Origin: an uncultured Corynebacterium sp.
Lineage (GTDB): Bacteria > Actinomycetota > Actinomycetes > Mycobacteriales > Mycobacteriaceae
Assembly (NCBI RefSeq): GCF_902489365.1
Contig: NZ_CABTZR010000014.1
Coordinates: forward strand, 1-43,325
DNA length: 43,325 nucleotides
Direction: 5' to 3'
A model generated the notes under the pieces. That model was not told where the DNA came from. It did no database searches and was given only the letters and a program-made list of their open reading frames with translations. Positions 6,309-14,784 of this stretch are shown piece after piece (the stretch's first letter is position 1; each line of letters begins with the position of its first letter). The translations under genes were made by a program, and so were the position numbers.

Positions 6309-7910
6309 TTACTGGGCAGGCTGCTCCTGTGCCTGGGGCTGGTCAAAGAAGCCCGGCGCATCCGCGGTGTGGACCTCACCGGTGCGCAGGTAATCAACCA
6401 CGATCTGGTCGACGGCCTTGTTGCCCATCGCGAAGTGGCCGTGGCCCGGGCCGTGGACGGTCACCACGCGGGATTGCATTGGATCCGAGAGGCCGCGGTA
6501 GAAGGCATACGGGGTCTGCGGATCACCAGTGGACTGAAGCTGCAGCGGCTTGGTCTGCAGGTTCTGGCCGGAGACGGCAATTGGAGTATTGACCGGTGCG
6601 CGGCCACCGCACCCTGCACCGGAGGCGTACATCGAGTTGAACAGCGTGAAGGGGTCAATCGTGACGTAGTTCGACCAGAGGAACGCCGGAATGAGGGTAG
6701 GATCCGTCGGCGCGGTGTTCTCATTGCACATGATGATGTTTTGCATGCTCACCGCATTGAGAACGTCCTGCTGAGCCTGCTGCGGATCCTGCTGGGCCTG
6801 CTGCTGTGCAGCTTGCTCCTCAAAGTTGATTGGCTCGATGCCGCCGATGTGCTTAGCCAGCGTGTCCCAGGACTCTGGGCGGGGGAGAAGCTCACGGGTC
6901 GCGGACAGCGTCGGCGAGGCAACTTGGACAGCCTGTGGGTTGCGTACCTTGCCGGCGAGGTGCTCCGCCTGCACACGCAGCTCACCGGTAGCAGTCATAA
7001 TGTTGGCGCCTGGCTGGCCGGCGAACTCCAGTCCTGGGGGCAGGTCACCAATCTGGGCGTTCGGTGGAAGCACGGTGGGGCGCACGCCTGCCTCGGCGGC
7101 AACAATCTGGGACCAGCGCTCGTAGGCCTTCAGCGGGGTCTTTCCGGCGTGGTAGGTGTCGTCATTCTTAGCCACGTACGCAAAGAAGTCATGCAGCGCA
7201 TTCTCGTAGCCTGCCTGCTGGGAGGCGAAGATCTGGTTCCACGCCATCTTCGGATTCATACCGGAATCCAGCACGACCTTGTCGGTGTGCTGTGGGTAGA
7301 GCGTGGCGTAGGTGGAGCCCAGGAAGGTGCCGTAGGAGAGACCGGCGATGTTGATTTTCTCCTCGCCGAGTGCCTGGCGGACAACCTCCCAGTCCTTTGC
7401 GGTGTTTTCCGTCGTCAGGGAGTCGGTGTAGCCAGGGGTGTTCTTCTCGCAGTCATTGCGGGTAATCGCGCCGATCTGCGTGATCTCCGCAAGGGGATTG
7501 GCGCCCAGCTGACTGGCCGTGCAGTTTACCTCTCCCGACTCGCGCAGGCCACGAGGCTGCACACCGATGATGTCGTAGCTCTGTTTGACTTCCTCCGGCC
7601 ACGCGGCGAAGCTCACCCAGCTATACGCGTCACCGCCCGGGCCACCCGGGTTGGTAAACAGGGTGCCCTGTCGGTTTCCGGTGGCTTTGAGGCGGATGAG
7701 GCCGACGTCGACGGTGCCTTTCTCCGGGGCATCGTGATAGGTCGGAACGGTCACGTGCCCGCACTCAGCGCGCTCTTCGGTGACCCCTTCCGGGCACGCG
7801 CCCCAGTTGATGGTGGGTTGATCGGCGTGAGCAACAGCGGGCGCGGCAACCAGGCCGGCAGCAACAGCTACGGGCCCCAGCACCGAGCCTAAAACGCGAG
7901 AAAGACGCAT
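6309..7910 (-). CDS. secreted alpha/beta hydrolase, tripeptidyl aminopeptidase type
   Basis: Protein of 533 residues. Signal peptide: basic start MRLSR, hydrophobic core 8-24, AHA|D cleavage after residue 29. Mature enzyme has the oxyanion turn NPGGPGG (87-93), nucleophile elbow GLSYG with Ser192, and near the C-terminus Asp463 (STGDPQTPY) and His490 or His492 (GPGHGHF), the catalytic triad of the S33/TAP family that releases N-terminal tripeptides or related esters. A Gln-rich stretch at 366-381 and a Gln-rich tail (523-533) are unusual. Cys130/154 and Cys395/Cys435 region could form disulfides outside the cell. AGGAGCC precedes ATG 7910. Syntenic with the secreted hydrolase next to argS in C. 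glutamicum (cg1332, from memory). Probably peptide nutrition or envelope turnover; the substrate is not determinable. Confidence 0.88.
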   Translation of the reverse strand: MRLSRVLGSVLGPVAVAAGLVAAPAVAHADQPTINWGACPEGVTEERAECGHVTVPTYHDAPEKGTVDVGLIRLKATGNRQGTLFTNPGGPGGDAYSWVSFAAWPEEVKQSYDIIGVQPRGLRESGEVNCTASQLGANPLAEITQIGAITRNDCEKNTPGYTDSLTTENTAKDWEVVRQALGEEKINIAGLSYGTFLGSTYATLYPQHTDKVVLDSGMNPKMAWNQIFASQQAGYENALHDFFAYVAKNDDTYHAGKTPLKAYERWSQIVAAEAGVRPTVLPPNAQIGDLPPGLEFAGQPGANIMTATGELRVQAEHLAGKVRNPQAVQVASPTLSATRELLPRPESWDTLAKHIGGIEPINFEEQAAQQQAQQDPQQAQQDVLNAVSMQNIIMCNENTAPTDPTLIPAFLWSNYVTIDPFTLFNSMYASGAGCGGRAPVNTPIAVSGQNLQTKPLQLQSTGDPQTPYAFYRGLSDPMQSRVVTVHGPGHGHFAMGNKAVDQIVVDYLRTGEVHTADAPGFFDQPQAQEQPAQ

Positions 7911-7949
7911 AGAATAAGGCTCCTAAAATCGTTAATAAGTACGTGCCTT

Positions 7950-7988
7950 ATCCTATGCGCCGGGGGTGATGTGAGCAGAGTGCTCACA
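7950..7988 (-). promoter_or_regulatory. promoter of the secreted hydrolase with overlapping palindrome
   Basis: On the minus strand TAGGAT (7950-7955) is a good -10 about 40 bases before the ATG. The -35 area is covered by the perfect palindrome TGTGAGCA-GAG-TGCTCACA (7970-7988), a plausible operator for an unknown regulator. The half-sites resemble GlxR/CRP (TGTGA/TCACA) but the spacing is 9 rather than 6, so a GlxR site is not claimed. Confidence 0.5.
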
Positions 7989-8003
7989 AGGGGCGGGTGC
8001 CCC
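7970..8003 (-). terminator. two hairpins after lutC
   Basis: Just past the lutC stop on the minus strand come GGGGC-ACCC-GCCCC (7990-8003) followed by TTG, then the 8-bp palindrome at 7970-7988. Together they may end the lut transcript; neither has a long T-run. The second also overlaps the promoter of the next gene. Confidence 0.4.
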
Positions 8004-8014
8004 CGAACGTCACA

Positions 8015-8644
8015 TTACTTAACAATCACCACAATGAGATCGCGTGGGCCGTGGACACCCTCCACACGGGAGAGCTCAATATCCGAGGTTGCGGAAGGGC
8101 CAGAGATCCACGTTGCCGGGCGCTCAGGGTTGATGCGGGAGACCATTTCTGGGACGCCGTAGACAATCTGGTCCTTGCGCACGATGCACACGTGACGGTC
8201 CGGCACCAAGGTCAGTGCGCGGCGGCCGCAGGTTTCATTGGACTCGAGCACGATGGTGCCGGTCTGGGCGGAGGTGACGTGGGATTCGGTCACCACGGCG
8301 TCGACGGCGTCGAGCTCGCGCGGATCCTTGGCATTGTCATCCGGGGTAATGGTGCCCTCGAACCCGTCGAGCAGCCCTGCGTCCATGCCGGGTGCGTAGA
8401 CGACGTTCGAGCAGCCGCGCTCCTTGAGGATGTCCACGAGCGTGGAGTTCAGCCCGGACTCATCAGTGATGTGCACGTCAGCCTTGTAGTCCTCAAGGCG
8501 GCCTACCAGCATCTCACGCAGCTCATCTTCGTTGAGCGTGCCTTCTTTCTGGTACTCGCGCGGAATGTCTACGTGGTCCGGCAAACCGGCCTGCTTTTGG
8601 GCGGCGGCAATGCGGTTGAGGATTTCCTCTTTGGCGGTGGTCAC
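8015..8644 (-). CDS. lutC: lactate utilisation protein C (LUD domain)
   Basis: Protein of 209 residues of the LutC/YkgG family, third part of the LutABC L-lactate oxidising system that feeds electrons from lactate oxidation to pyruvate via iron-sulfur proteins. The LUD-type core is visible (VVTESHVTSAQTGTIVLES, LVPDRHVCIV, and the C-terminal GPSATSDIELSRVEGVHGP, a hallmark of the family). The start is GTG at 8644, giving a 4-base GTGA overlap with the stop of lutB, so translation is coupled. It is the last gene of the lutABC operon. Confidence 0.93.
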   Translation of the reverse strand: MTTAKEEILNRIAAAQKQAGLPDHVDIPREYQKEGTLNEDELREMLVGRLEDYKADVHITDESGLNSTLVDILKERGCSNVVYAPGMDAGLLDGFEGTITPDDNAKDPRELDAVDAVVTESHVTSAQTGTIVLESNETCGRRALTLVPDRHVCIVRKDQIVYGVPEMVSRINPERPATWISGPSATSDIELSRVEGVHGPRDLIVVIVK

Positions 8645-10146
8645 TTGATGCCCTCCTTCTTGGCTTGGGCGAGGAGTTCTTGAGCTTCGTCAGAGTTGAA
8701 CCATTGGCGGAAGGACTTCTTCGGCGGAACGGCGGTATCGCGTACTTCGGACCAACCGGACATAAACAGTGGCAGCTTGTCGATGACCCCGTTGAAACCA
8801 CCGAGGACGCGGCCGAGCGCCACCATGTGGGTGATCTGGTTCCAGATCTTCGGGTTCTTCCACACCAACTCAACTACCTGGAAGAGCTTTTCCTCCACCG
8901 GCGGGGTGGCGTTGGTGACCTTCTGGTAGCGGTTCTCCAGAATGACTTGGGAGAGCGGGATGCGCACCGGGCACACCTCGTCGCAACGGCCACACAGGGA
9001 GCAGGCATAGGGCAAGCTTGCCGACGGATCGTTGTGGTCCTTCATACCAGTCAACTGCGGCGTCAGGGAGATGCCAATCGGGCCGGGGTAGACCGAGCCA
9101 TAGGCGTGTCCGCCGGCGCGCTCGTAAACCGGGCAGACGTTCAGGCAAGCAGAACAGCGAATGCACTTGAGTGCTTCGTGGCCCTTGGGGGAGGACAGGG
9201 CTGCGGTGCGGCCATTGTCCAAAAGCACGATGTGGAAGTTCTGCGGGCCGTCGCCCTCGGTCACACCAGACCACATGGAGGTGTACGGGTTCATGCGCTC
9301 GGCGGTGGAGGAGCGCGGCAGCAGCTGCAGGAAGACTTCGAGGTCCTGGAAGGTCGGGACCAGCTTCTCAATGCCCATCACGGTAATGAGTGTCTCCGGC
9401 AGGGTCAGGCACATGCGGCCGTTGCCCTCGGATTCCACGATGTTGATGGTGCCGGTTTCAGCCACACCAAAGTTAGCGCCAGAGATAGCGACCTTAGCCT
9501 TCATGAACTGCTCGCGCAGGAAGCTGCGGGAGGCCTCAGCCAACTCCGCCGGCTCGGCCTTGAGGGAGTCATCGGTGTTCGGCATCTTGTTGACAAAGAT
9601 GTCCCGAATCTCCGCGCGGTTGCGGTGGATGGCCGGGACCAGGATATGGGAAGGCTTATCCTCGCCCAACTGGACGATGAGCTCCGCCAGGTCGGTTTCC
9701 TGGGCGTGGATGCCGACTTCTTCCAGGTGCTCGTTGAGCGCGATCTCCTGGGTGGCCATGGACTTGATCTTGACCACGTCGGTCTCACCGGTTTCGCGGA
9801 TAAGGCCCTCGATGATCTTGTTGGCCTCTTTGGCATCGCGTGCCCAGTGGACAATGCCGCCGCGCTTGGTTACCTGCTCTTCGAACTGGACTAGCAGTTC
9901 GCCCATGCGAACAGCAACGTCATCCTTGAGAGCGGAACCGGCGTCACGCAGCTGCTCCCAGTCCGGGGTTTCCTCCACGGCGTGCTGGCGCTTGTTGCGA
10001 ATGGTGGTGGTGGCGTGGTGCAGGTTGCGGCGCTGGGTGGCGTTGTTAAGGCCAACGTGTGCCAGCGGCACGAACGCCTTAGAACCGCGCAGGTTGCCGT
10101 AGCCTTCGGGGGCGCGGGGAGGGGTGGTGTCGAGGAAGGAAGTCAT
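8641..10146 (-). CDS. lutB: lactate utilisation iron-sulfur protein B
   Basis: Protein of 501 residues: LUD domain (about 60-310), then two 4Fe-4S motifs, CIRCSACLNVCP at 328-339 and CSLCGRCDEVCP at 382-393, then a LutB-specific C-terminal helical domain with many Trp (PKIWNQITHM, MSGWSEVRD). With LutA and LutC it oxidises L-lactate to pyruvate at the cytoplasmic membrane. The ORF is open upstream to 10191, but ATG 10146 is preferred: it has GGAGAAG ahead of it, shares one base with the lutA stop (TAATG) and gives the conserved MTSFLD start. Length is slightly above the usual ~475. Confidence 0.93.
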   Translation of the reverse strand: MTSFLDTTPPRAPEGYGNLRGSKAFVPLAHVGLNNATQRRNLHHATTTIRNKRQHAVEETPDWEQLRDAGSALKDDVAVRMGELLVQFEEQVTKRGGIVHWARDAKEANKIIEGLIRETGETDVVKIKSMATQEIALNEHLEEVGIHAQETDLAELIVQLGEDKPSHILVPAIHRNRAEIRDIFVNKMPNTDDSLKAEPAELAEASRSFLREQFMKAKVAISGANFGVAETGTINIVESEGNGRMCLTLPETLITVMGIEKLVPTFQDLEVFLQLLPRSSTAERMNPYTSMWSGVTEGDGPQNFHIVLLDNGRTAALSSPKGHEALKCIRCSACLNVCPVYERAGGHAYGSVYPGPIGISLTPQLTGMKDHNDPSASLPYACSLCGRCDEVCPVRIPLSQVILENRYQKVTNATPPVEEKLFQVVELVWKNPKIWNQITHMVALGRVLGGFNGVIDKLPLFMSGWSEVRDTAVPPKKSFRQWFNSDEAQELLAQAKKEGIK

Positions 10147-10931
10147 TAGAGCATCTTCTCCTTGGAGTAGGCCGCGGAGGTGGGAGTCCACGGGTGTTCC
10201 TTGGTGGAGGCGAGAATTTCCGCCAAGTGGATAGCGCGAACGCCGGAGCGCTGGCGAGCCAGAGCGCCACCAATGTTCATGAGACAGGAAGAGTCACCGC
10301 CGGTGACGTATTCGGCATCGGTTTCACGCACGTGGCGGGTCTTGTCACCGACCATCGCTGCAGAAACCTCAGCGTTCTTGAGGGCGAAGGTACCGCCGAA
10401 ACCACAGCATTCCTCAGCATTAGGCAGTTGGACGAGGTCGATTCCTTCGACCTCCTTAAGAAGCTGGTACGGGCGGTCACCCAACTTGAGGAAGCGCAGG
10501 CCGTGGCAGGAGGGGTGGTAGGTCACGCGGTGGGGGAAGAAGGCTCCGACGTTGGTGACACCGGCGACGTCGACAAGAAACTCCGGCAAGTCCAAAGTTT
10601 TGCCGGCAGCCTTCTTGGCGCCGTCCACATCGGCGGAGGTGCCGAAGCGGTCGGCGATCATCTCGTGCTGCTCACGCACGGCGCCCACACAGGAGCCGGA
10701 GGCGGAGACGACGTAATCAATGGACGGATCTGCAAAGGCATCCGCGTAAGTGCGGATCATGCCCAAGGTCTGCTCCTGGTAGCCGGTGTTGATGTGCATC
10801 TGGCCGCAGCAGGTCTGCTGCTCCGGGAAGACCACCTCATGTCCTAAGCGGGAGAGAATGAGGGCCGTGGCCTTGTGCGCATCGGGGAAGAGGGAATCAC
10901 CGATGCAGGTGGAAAACAATGCTATTCGCAT
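10146..10931 (-). CDS. lutA: lactate utilisation protein A (CCG-domain)
   Basis: Protein of 261 residues with two cysteine-rich CCG domains, as in LutA/YkgE and heterodisulfide reductase subunit B. Cys9, Cys41-Cys42 and Cys81 form the first motif, Cys142, Cys175-Cys176 (ECCGFGG) and Cys216 the second; these bind iron-sulfur clusters. First gene of lutABC. ATG 10931 follows AAAGGAGC with good spacing. Together with the lactate permease next door, the operon lets the cell use L-lactate; no GntR-type LutR regulator is encoded nearby. Confidence 0.94.
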   Translation of the reverse strand: MRIALFSTCIGDSLFPDAHKATALILSRLGHEVVFPEQQTCCGQMHINTGYQEQTLGMIRTYADAFADPSIDYVVSASGSCVGAVREQHEMIADRFGTSADVDGAKKAAGKTLDLPEFLVDVAGVTNVGAFFPHRVTYHPSCHGLRFLKLGDRPYQLLKEVEGIDLVQLPNAEECCGFGGTFALKNAEVSAAMVGDKTRHVRETDAEYVTGGDSSCLMNIGGALARQRSGVRAIHLAEILASTKEHPWTPTSAAYSKEKML

Positions 10932-11128
10932 TAGCGTGTGCTCCTTTTCTGCCCTGCGCGCCCGACTGTATCCCTCGAAGCCGAGGGGCGGACACGGTAG
11001 ACATGTGCCTTATAGGTTTGTCTTCAAGTTTAGCGTGCAAAATCAAGAATATCGAGGCAGAATAGCCGCCCTACCTGGGCCTTTAACGCAACACTAATGT
11101 TGTGAAATTCTCACGTGCAGTGATGTAA
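10932..11128 (-). promoter_or_regulatory. lutABC upstream region
   Basis: Contains the lutA ribosome site, a small hairpin CCCTCG-AAGC-CGAGGG (about 10972-10987), several TANNNT candidates on the minus strand (for example TAAACT and TACAGT) and the inverted repeat CAACA-CTAA-TGTTG at 11089-11102, a possible operator. No single promoter can be chosen by eye. No coding sequence seen. Confidence 0.4.
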
Positions 11129-11170
11129 AACAACAGCCGCCGTGCTGCGATTAATGCACACACGGCGGCT
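11129..11170 (-). terminator. terminator of the lactate permease gene
   Basis: Perfect 10-bp stem AGCCGCCGTG (11135-11144) / CACGGCGGCT (11161-11170), with a 16-base loop, followed on the minus strand by TGTTGTTTTAC. About 50 bases beyond the permease stop. It separates the permease from lutABC. Confidence 0.75.
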
Positions 11171-11218
11171 AGGGTCTAGAGGCAGGGACCGTTTGGACTG
11201 AGCAAACGGGAAGGGGAA

Positions 11219-12871
11219 TTAAGGAACGAGGAATCCCAGCACGTTGCTCATAAGGAAGACGATGATGCACACGACAGCAAGGAAGGCCACGGAGTAGCCG
11301 ACGACTGCCTTGAAGATGCGTGATTCCTCGCCCTCCATCTGAACCGCGGTGGCGGCGATGGCCAGCGACTGCGGGGAAATCATCTTGCCCACAACGCCAC
11401 CAGAGGTATTGGCAGCCAACATGAGGTCCGGGTTGACGCCGATACGCTCGGCGGCGGTGACTTGCAGGTTGGCAAAGAGCGCGTTGGCGGAGGTATCGGA
11501 TCCGGTGACGGCGGTGCCAATCCAGCCCAAGACAGGGGAGAAGAGCGCGAAGATGCCGCCGACGGACGCCACGAACTGGCCGATAGAGATGGTTTGTCCG
11601 GAGTAGTTCATGGTGTAGGCCAGTGCTAGGACCAAGATGATGGTCAGCGCGGAGAACTTCATGCGTGAGATAACCTCGCCGAACTTGGCCAGCGGCGCGG
11701 AGGCAGCCAGCTCGTAGCGGCCGTTCTCGTTGAAGGACATGTAGATAAGGGCCACGATGATGCCGGAAATCAGCAGCAGGGATCCTGGGTTGCCCAATAC
11801 GTTGAACTTGAACGCGGTGTCCATGGCTTGGCCTTCGGCGTCGAAGACGGTGCCGTCGAGAAGCGGCCAAGCAGCGTCGATCTTGAGGAATCCGAAGATG
11901 GCCGGCCATGCGGTGGCGATGGCGAAGACCGCGGTGACCACGGCATAGGGGAGAAGTGCCATCCAGATGCGGCTGCCGTTGAGATCCGTGACCTCATCCT
12001 GGGCGGGCAGCTCCATGCGCTCGCGCAGGCTGTCGACACCCTTGGGCTTCCACATGCGCAGGAAGATAAAGCCCGCGCCGAGGGACACGATGCAGGCCAC
12101 GACGTTGGTGAGCTGGTAAGCAAAGAAGTTAGCCGCGGCCCACTGCGCAATGGCGAAAGAGACGCCGATAACGGCCGCGGCGGGGCCAGCCTCCTTGACG
12201 CCGCGCATGCCGTCCAGGATGAAGAGGATGAAGAAGGGCACGACGGCCGCGATGAGCAGCACCTGGAGGGAAATCAGCCCGGCGATGTCAGCGGTCTGCT
12301 CGGCGGTGCGCCCGCCCACGGAGCCGGCGGTGGTCACCGGAATGCCCACTGCGCCGAAGGCGACGGGTGCGGTGTTGGCAATGAGCACGGTGGTGGCCGC
12401 CTTGAGGGGCTTGACACCCAGCGCCAGGATCATGGTGGCCGTAATCGCGACCGGAGCGCCGAAGCCGGCCAGGGCTTCTAGTAGGCCGCCGAAGCAGAAG
12501 GCGATGAGGATGGCCTGGATGCGGATATCGCCATCACCCAAGAGGTCGAAGGTCTTGCGCAGGTCATTAAAGCGGCCAGAGGCCACGGTGACTTCGTAGA
12601 ACCAGATGGCGGTGATGATCACCCAGACGATGGGGAAGAGGCCAAAGAGCCCGCCGCGCACCGCGGAGGACAGCGCCATTCCCGTCGGCATGCCCATGCC
12701 AAAGACGGCGATGAGAAGCGCGACCACGAGCGCGACCGCGCCCGAGGTGTGCGCCCGGGCCTTGAGGCCCAAGAGCATGATGAAGAACGCGATGAGCGGC
12801 AGTGTGGACACCAGTGCGGTGAGCCCGACGTTGCCGGCGATGGCGTCGGTAGTGATTGTGAATGTAGACAT
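11219..12871 (-). CDS. lldP: L-lactate permease
   Basis: Protein of 550 residues of the LctP family, proton-coupled lactate uptake across the cytoplasmic membrane. About 13-14 hydrophobic segments; typical family stretches include LEALAGFGAPVAITATM (near 135), GRTAEQTADIAGL and the C-terminal GSDTSANALFANLQ and NTSGGVVGKMISPQS. It feeds the LutABC enzymes encoded just downstream on the same strand but lies in a separate transcript by its terminator. ATG 12871 is chosen; GTG 12880 three codons upstream is possible, and GTGAG would act as the ribosome site for the ATG. Confidence 0.94.
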   Translation of the reverse strand: MSTFTITTDAIAGNVGLTALVSTLPLIAFFIMLLGLKARAHTSGAVALVVALLIAVFGMGMPTGMALSSAVRGGLFGLFPIVWVIITAIWFYEVTVASGRFNDLRKTFDLLGDGDIRIQAILIAFCFGGLLEALAGFGAPVAITATMILALGVKPLKAATTVLIANTAPVAFGAVGIPVTTAGSVGGRTAEQTADIAGLISLQVLLIAAVVPFFILFILDGMRGVKEAGPAAAVIGVSFAIAQWAAANFFAYQLTNVVACIVSLGAGFIFLRMWKPKGVDSLRERMELPAQDEVTDLNGSRIWMALLPYAVVTAVFAIATAWPAIFGFLKIDAAWPLLDGTVFDAEGQAMDTAFKFNVLGNPGSLLLISGIIVALIYMSFNENGRYELAASAPLAKFGEVISRMKFSALTIILVLALAYTMNYSGQTISIGQFVASVGGIFALFSPVLGWIGTAVTGSDTSANALFANLQVTAAERIGVNPDLMLAANTSGGVVGKMISPQSLAIAATAVQMEGEESRIFKAVVGYSVAFLAVVCIIVFLMSNVLGFLVP

Positions 12872-12887
12872 AACGCTCACTTTTCAG

Positions 12888-12903
12888 GTCGACTCTCGTC
12901 GAC
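12888..12903 (-). promoter_or_regulatory. palindrome in the lactate permease leader
   Basis: GTCGAC-TCTC-GTCGAC, a perfect 6-bp inverted repeat 16 bases before the permease start; it could hold the ribosome site nearby or be an operator. Further upstream, TCGAT-N6-ATCGA (12972-12987) lies near candidate -10 sequences (TACCCT, minus strand, 12993-12998). Confidence 0.35.
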
Positions 12904-13096
12904 GCCCAAAGGCACGGCACCTGTAATGCGGCACCACCTGTTTCGGCCGCGCGAGAGTGGCGAAAGGTAAATCGATTTAGATATCGAGTTTTAGGGTAGA
13001 ACCTCATGCTCATATGTGCCGCATCGTTTACCTGATGGGGGTGGGTGACCTTGCTAACGTCTGCGACCTGATAGTGCCTCCCAGCGGCGGGGACGA

Positions 13097-13102
13097 TAGA
13101 CT
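13097..13102 (+). promoter_or_regulatory. -10 box (TAGACT) of argS, leaderless start
   Basis: TAGACT ends 8 bases before the argS ATG, so the transcript would begin at or next to the start codon. No ribosome site is present before argS, which supports leaderless translation. Confidence 0.55.
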
Positions 13103-13110
13103 TTGGCCCT

Positions 13111-14772
13111 ATGAATCCTGAAGATCTTTCCGTCCTGATCAAGAACACCGCTGCCGCCGTGCTCACCGAGCACGAGCTGGACGCCTCAGTCCTGCCGGAG
13201 ACCGTGACCGTGGAGCGCCCGCGCAACCCGGAGCACGGTGATTACGCCACCAACCTTGCCCTCCAGGTGGCTAAGAAGGCTGGTGCCAAGCCGCGCGAGC
13301 TGGCGCAGTGGTTGGCGGATGCGCTTGCTGGCAATGACGCCATCGATGAAGCGTCCATCGCGGGGCCGGGATTCCTCAACATTCGCCTCGCTGCCGCAGC
13401 GCAGGGCGCTATCGTCGCCCAGGTTCTTAACGCCGGTGCGGCATTCGGCAGCAACTCCACTTACCAAGGCAAGAAGATCAACCTGGAGTTCGTCTCCGCG
13501 AACCCGACGGGCCCGATCCACCTGGGCGGCACCCGGTGGGCCGCCGTGGGCGATTCGCTGGGCCGCGTGCTCGAGGCCTCCGGCGCGGACGTGACCCGCG
13601 AGTACTACTTCAACGATCACGGCGGACAGATCGACCGTTTTGCTCGCTCCCTCGTGGCCGCGGCCAAGGGCGAGCCCACCCCGGAGGATGGCTACGGCGG
13701 CGACTACATCAAGGACATTGCGCACGCGGTGGTGGAGAAGAACCCGCAGGCTCTCGAAGGCAGCGATGCCGAGGTCCAGGAGAACTTCCGCGCTGACGGC
13801 GTGGAGATGATGTTTGCTCAGATCAAGGAGTCTCTCCACGAGTTCGGCGTGGACTTCGACGTGTACTTCCACGAGAATTCCCTCTTCGAATCCGGTGCCG
13901 TGGAGAAGGCCATCCAGACCCTCAAGGACAACGGCAAGCTCTACGAAGCCGAGGGCGCGTGGTGGCTGAAGTCCACCGAATACGGGGACGATAAGGACCG
14001 CGTGGTCATCAAGTCCGATGGCAATGCTGCCTATATCGCCGGTGATATCGCTTATGTGGCCGATAAATTCGACCGCGGCCACGACCTGGCCATTTACATG
14101 CTGGGCGCGGACCACCACGGTTACATCGCCCGCCTGCGCGCCTCGGCCCAGGCTTTGGGCTATGACCCGGAGGCCGTTGAGGTGCTCATCGGTCAGATGG
14201 TCAACCTGGTCCGCGACGGTAAAGCGGTTAAGATGTCCAAGCGCGCAGGTACCGTCATTACCTTGGATGACCTCGTCGAGGCCATCGGTGTGGACGGCGC
14301 GCGCTACTCGCTGGTGCGCTCCTCCGTGGACTCCAGCCTGGACATCGACCTGGGCCTGTGGGCCTCCCAGTCGTCCGATAACCCGGTCTACTACGTGCAG
14401 TATGGCCACGCCCGCATCTGCTCCATCCTGCGCAAGGCCACGGACCTGGGCTTCGACACCGCGGCGCTTGCCGACGCCCCCCTCGACCTCCTCACCCACG
14501 ACAAGGAAGGCGACCTCATCCGCACCCTGGGCGAGTTCCCCGAGGTCGTGGCCACCGCCGCGACGCTGCGCGAGCCGCACCGCATCGCGCGCTACGCCGA
14601 GGAGCTTGCCGCTGTGTTCCACCGCTTCTACGACCAGTGCCAGGTGCTGCCGAAGGCTGGCGAAGAAACCGAGCCGATCCACTCCGCGCGCCTCGCTCTG
14701 GCTGCAGCCACCCGTCAGGTCATGGCCAATGCCTTGACCATGGTGGGTGTGAGCGCGCCAGAGAAGATGTAG
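13111..14772 (+). CDS. argS: arginyl-tRNA synthetase
   Basis: Protein of 553 residues, class I aminoacyl-tRNA synthetase that charges tRNA-Arg with arginine. Arg-specific N-terminal domain (1-110), the HIGH-like signature HLGG near 136-139 (in NPTGPIHLGGTRW), the KMSKR loop at about 374-378 and the C-terminal DALR anticodon-binding domain ending in VMANALTMVGVSAPEKM. Length fits the actinobacterial enzyme. It starts at ATG 13111 without a ribosome site. The lysA gene follows after 12 bases, giving the argS-lysA operon well known in corynebacteria. A tRNA-Arg gene lies 7 kb upstream. Confidence 0.97.
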   Translation: MNPEDLSVLIKNTAAAVLTEHELDASVLPETVTVERPRNPEHGDYATNLALQVAKKAGAKPRELAQWLADALAGNDAIDEASIAGPGFLNIRLAAAAQGAIVAQVLNAGAAFGSNSTYQGKKINLEFVSANPTGPIHLGGTRWAAVGDSLGRVLEASGADVTREYYFNDHGGQIDRFARSLVAAAKGEPTPEDGYGGDYIKDIAHAVVEKNPQALEGSDAEVQENFRADGVEMMFAQIKESLHEFGVDFDVYFHENSLFESGAVEKAIQTLKDNGKLYEAEGAWWLKSTEYGDDKDRVVIKSDGNAAYIAGDIAYVADKFDRGHDLAIYMLGADHHGYIARLRASAQALGYDPEAVEVLIGQMVNLVRDGKAVKMSKRAGTVITLDDLVEAIGVDGARYSLVRSSVDSSLDIDLGLWASQSSDNPVYYVQYGHARICSILRKATDLGFDTAALADAPLDLLTHDKEGDLIRTLGEFPEVVATAATLREPHRIARYAEELAAVFHRFYDQCQVLPKAGEETEPIHSARLALAAATRQVMANALTMVGVSAPEKM

Positions 14773-14784
14773 GAGCAGGCGCCG

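Noticed and set aside
6228..7892. 554-codon open frame on the plus strand
   Set aside because: Antisense to the secreted hydrolase, which has a signal peptide and catalytic triad.
7970..7988. GlxR/CRP binding site
   Set aside because: Half-sites TGTGA and TCACA are present but 9 bases apart, not 6.
13186..14682. 498-codon open frame on the minus strand
   Set aside because: Lies fully antisense to argS, whose motifs are clear; long shadow frames are expected at this GC content.
14773..14784. Lysine riboswitch before lysA
   Set aside because: Only 12 bases separate argS from lysA.
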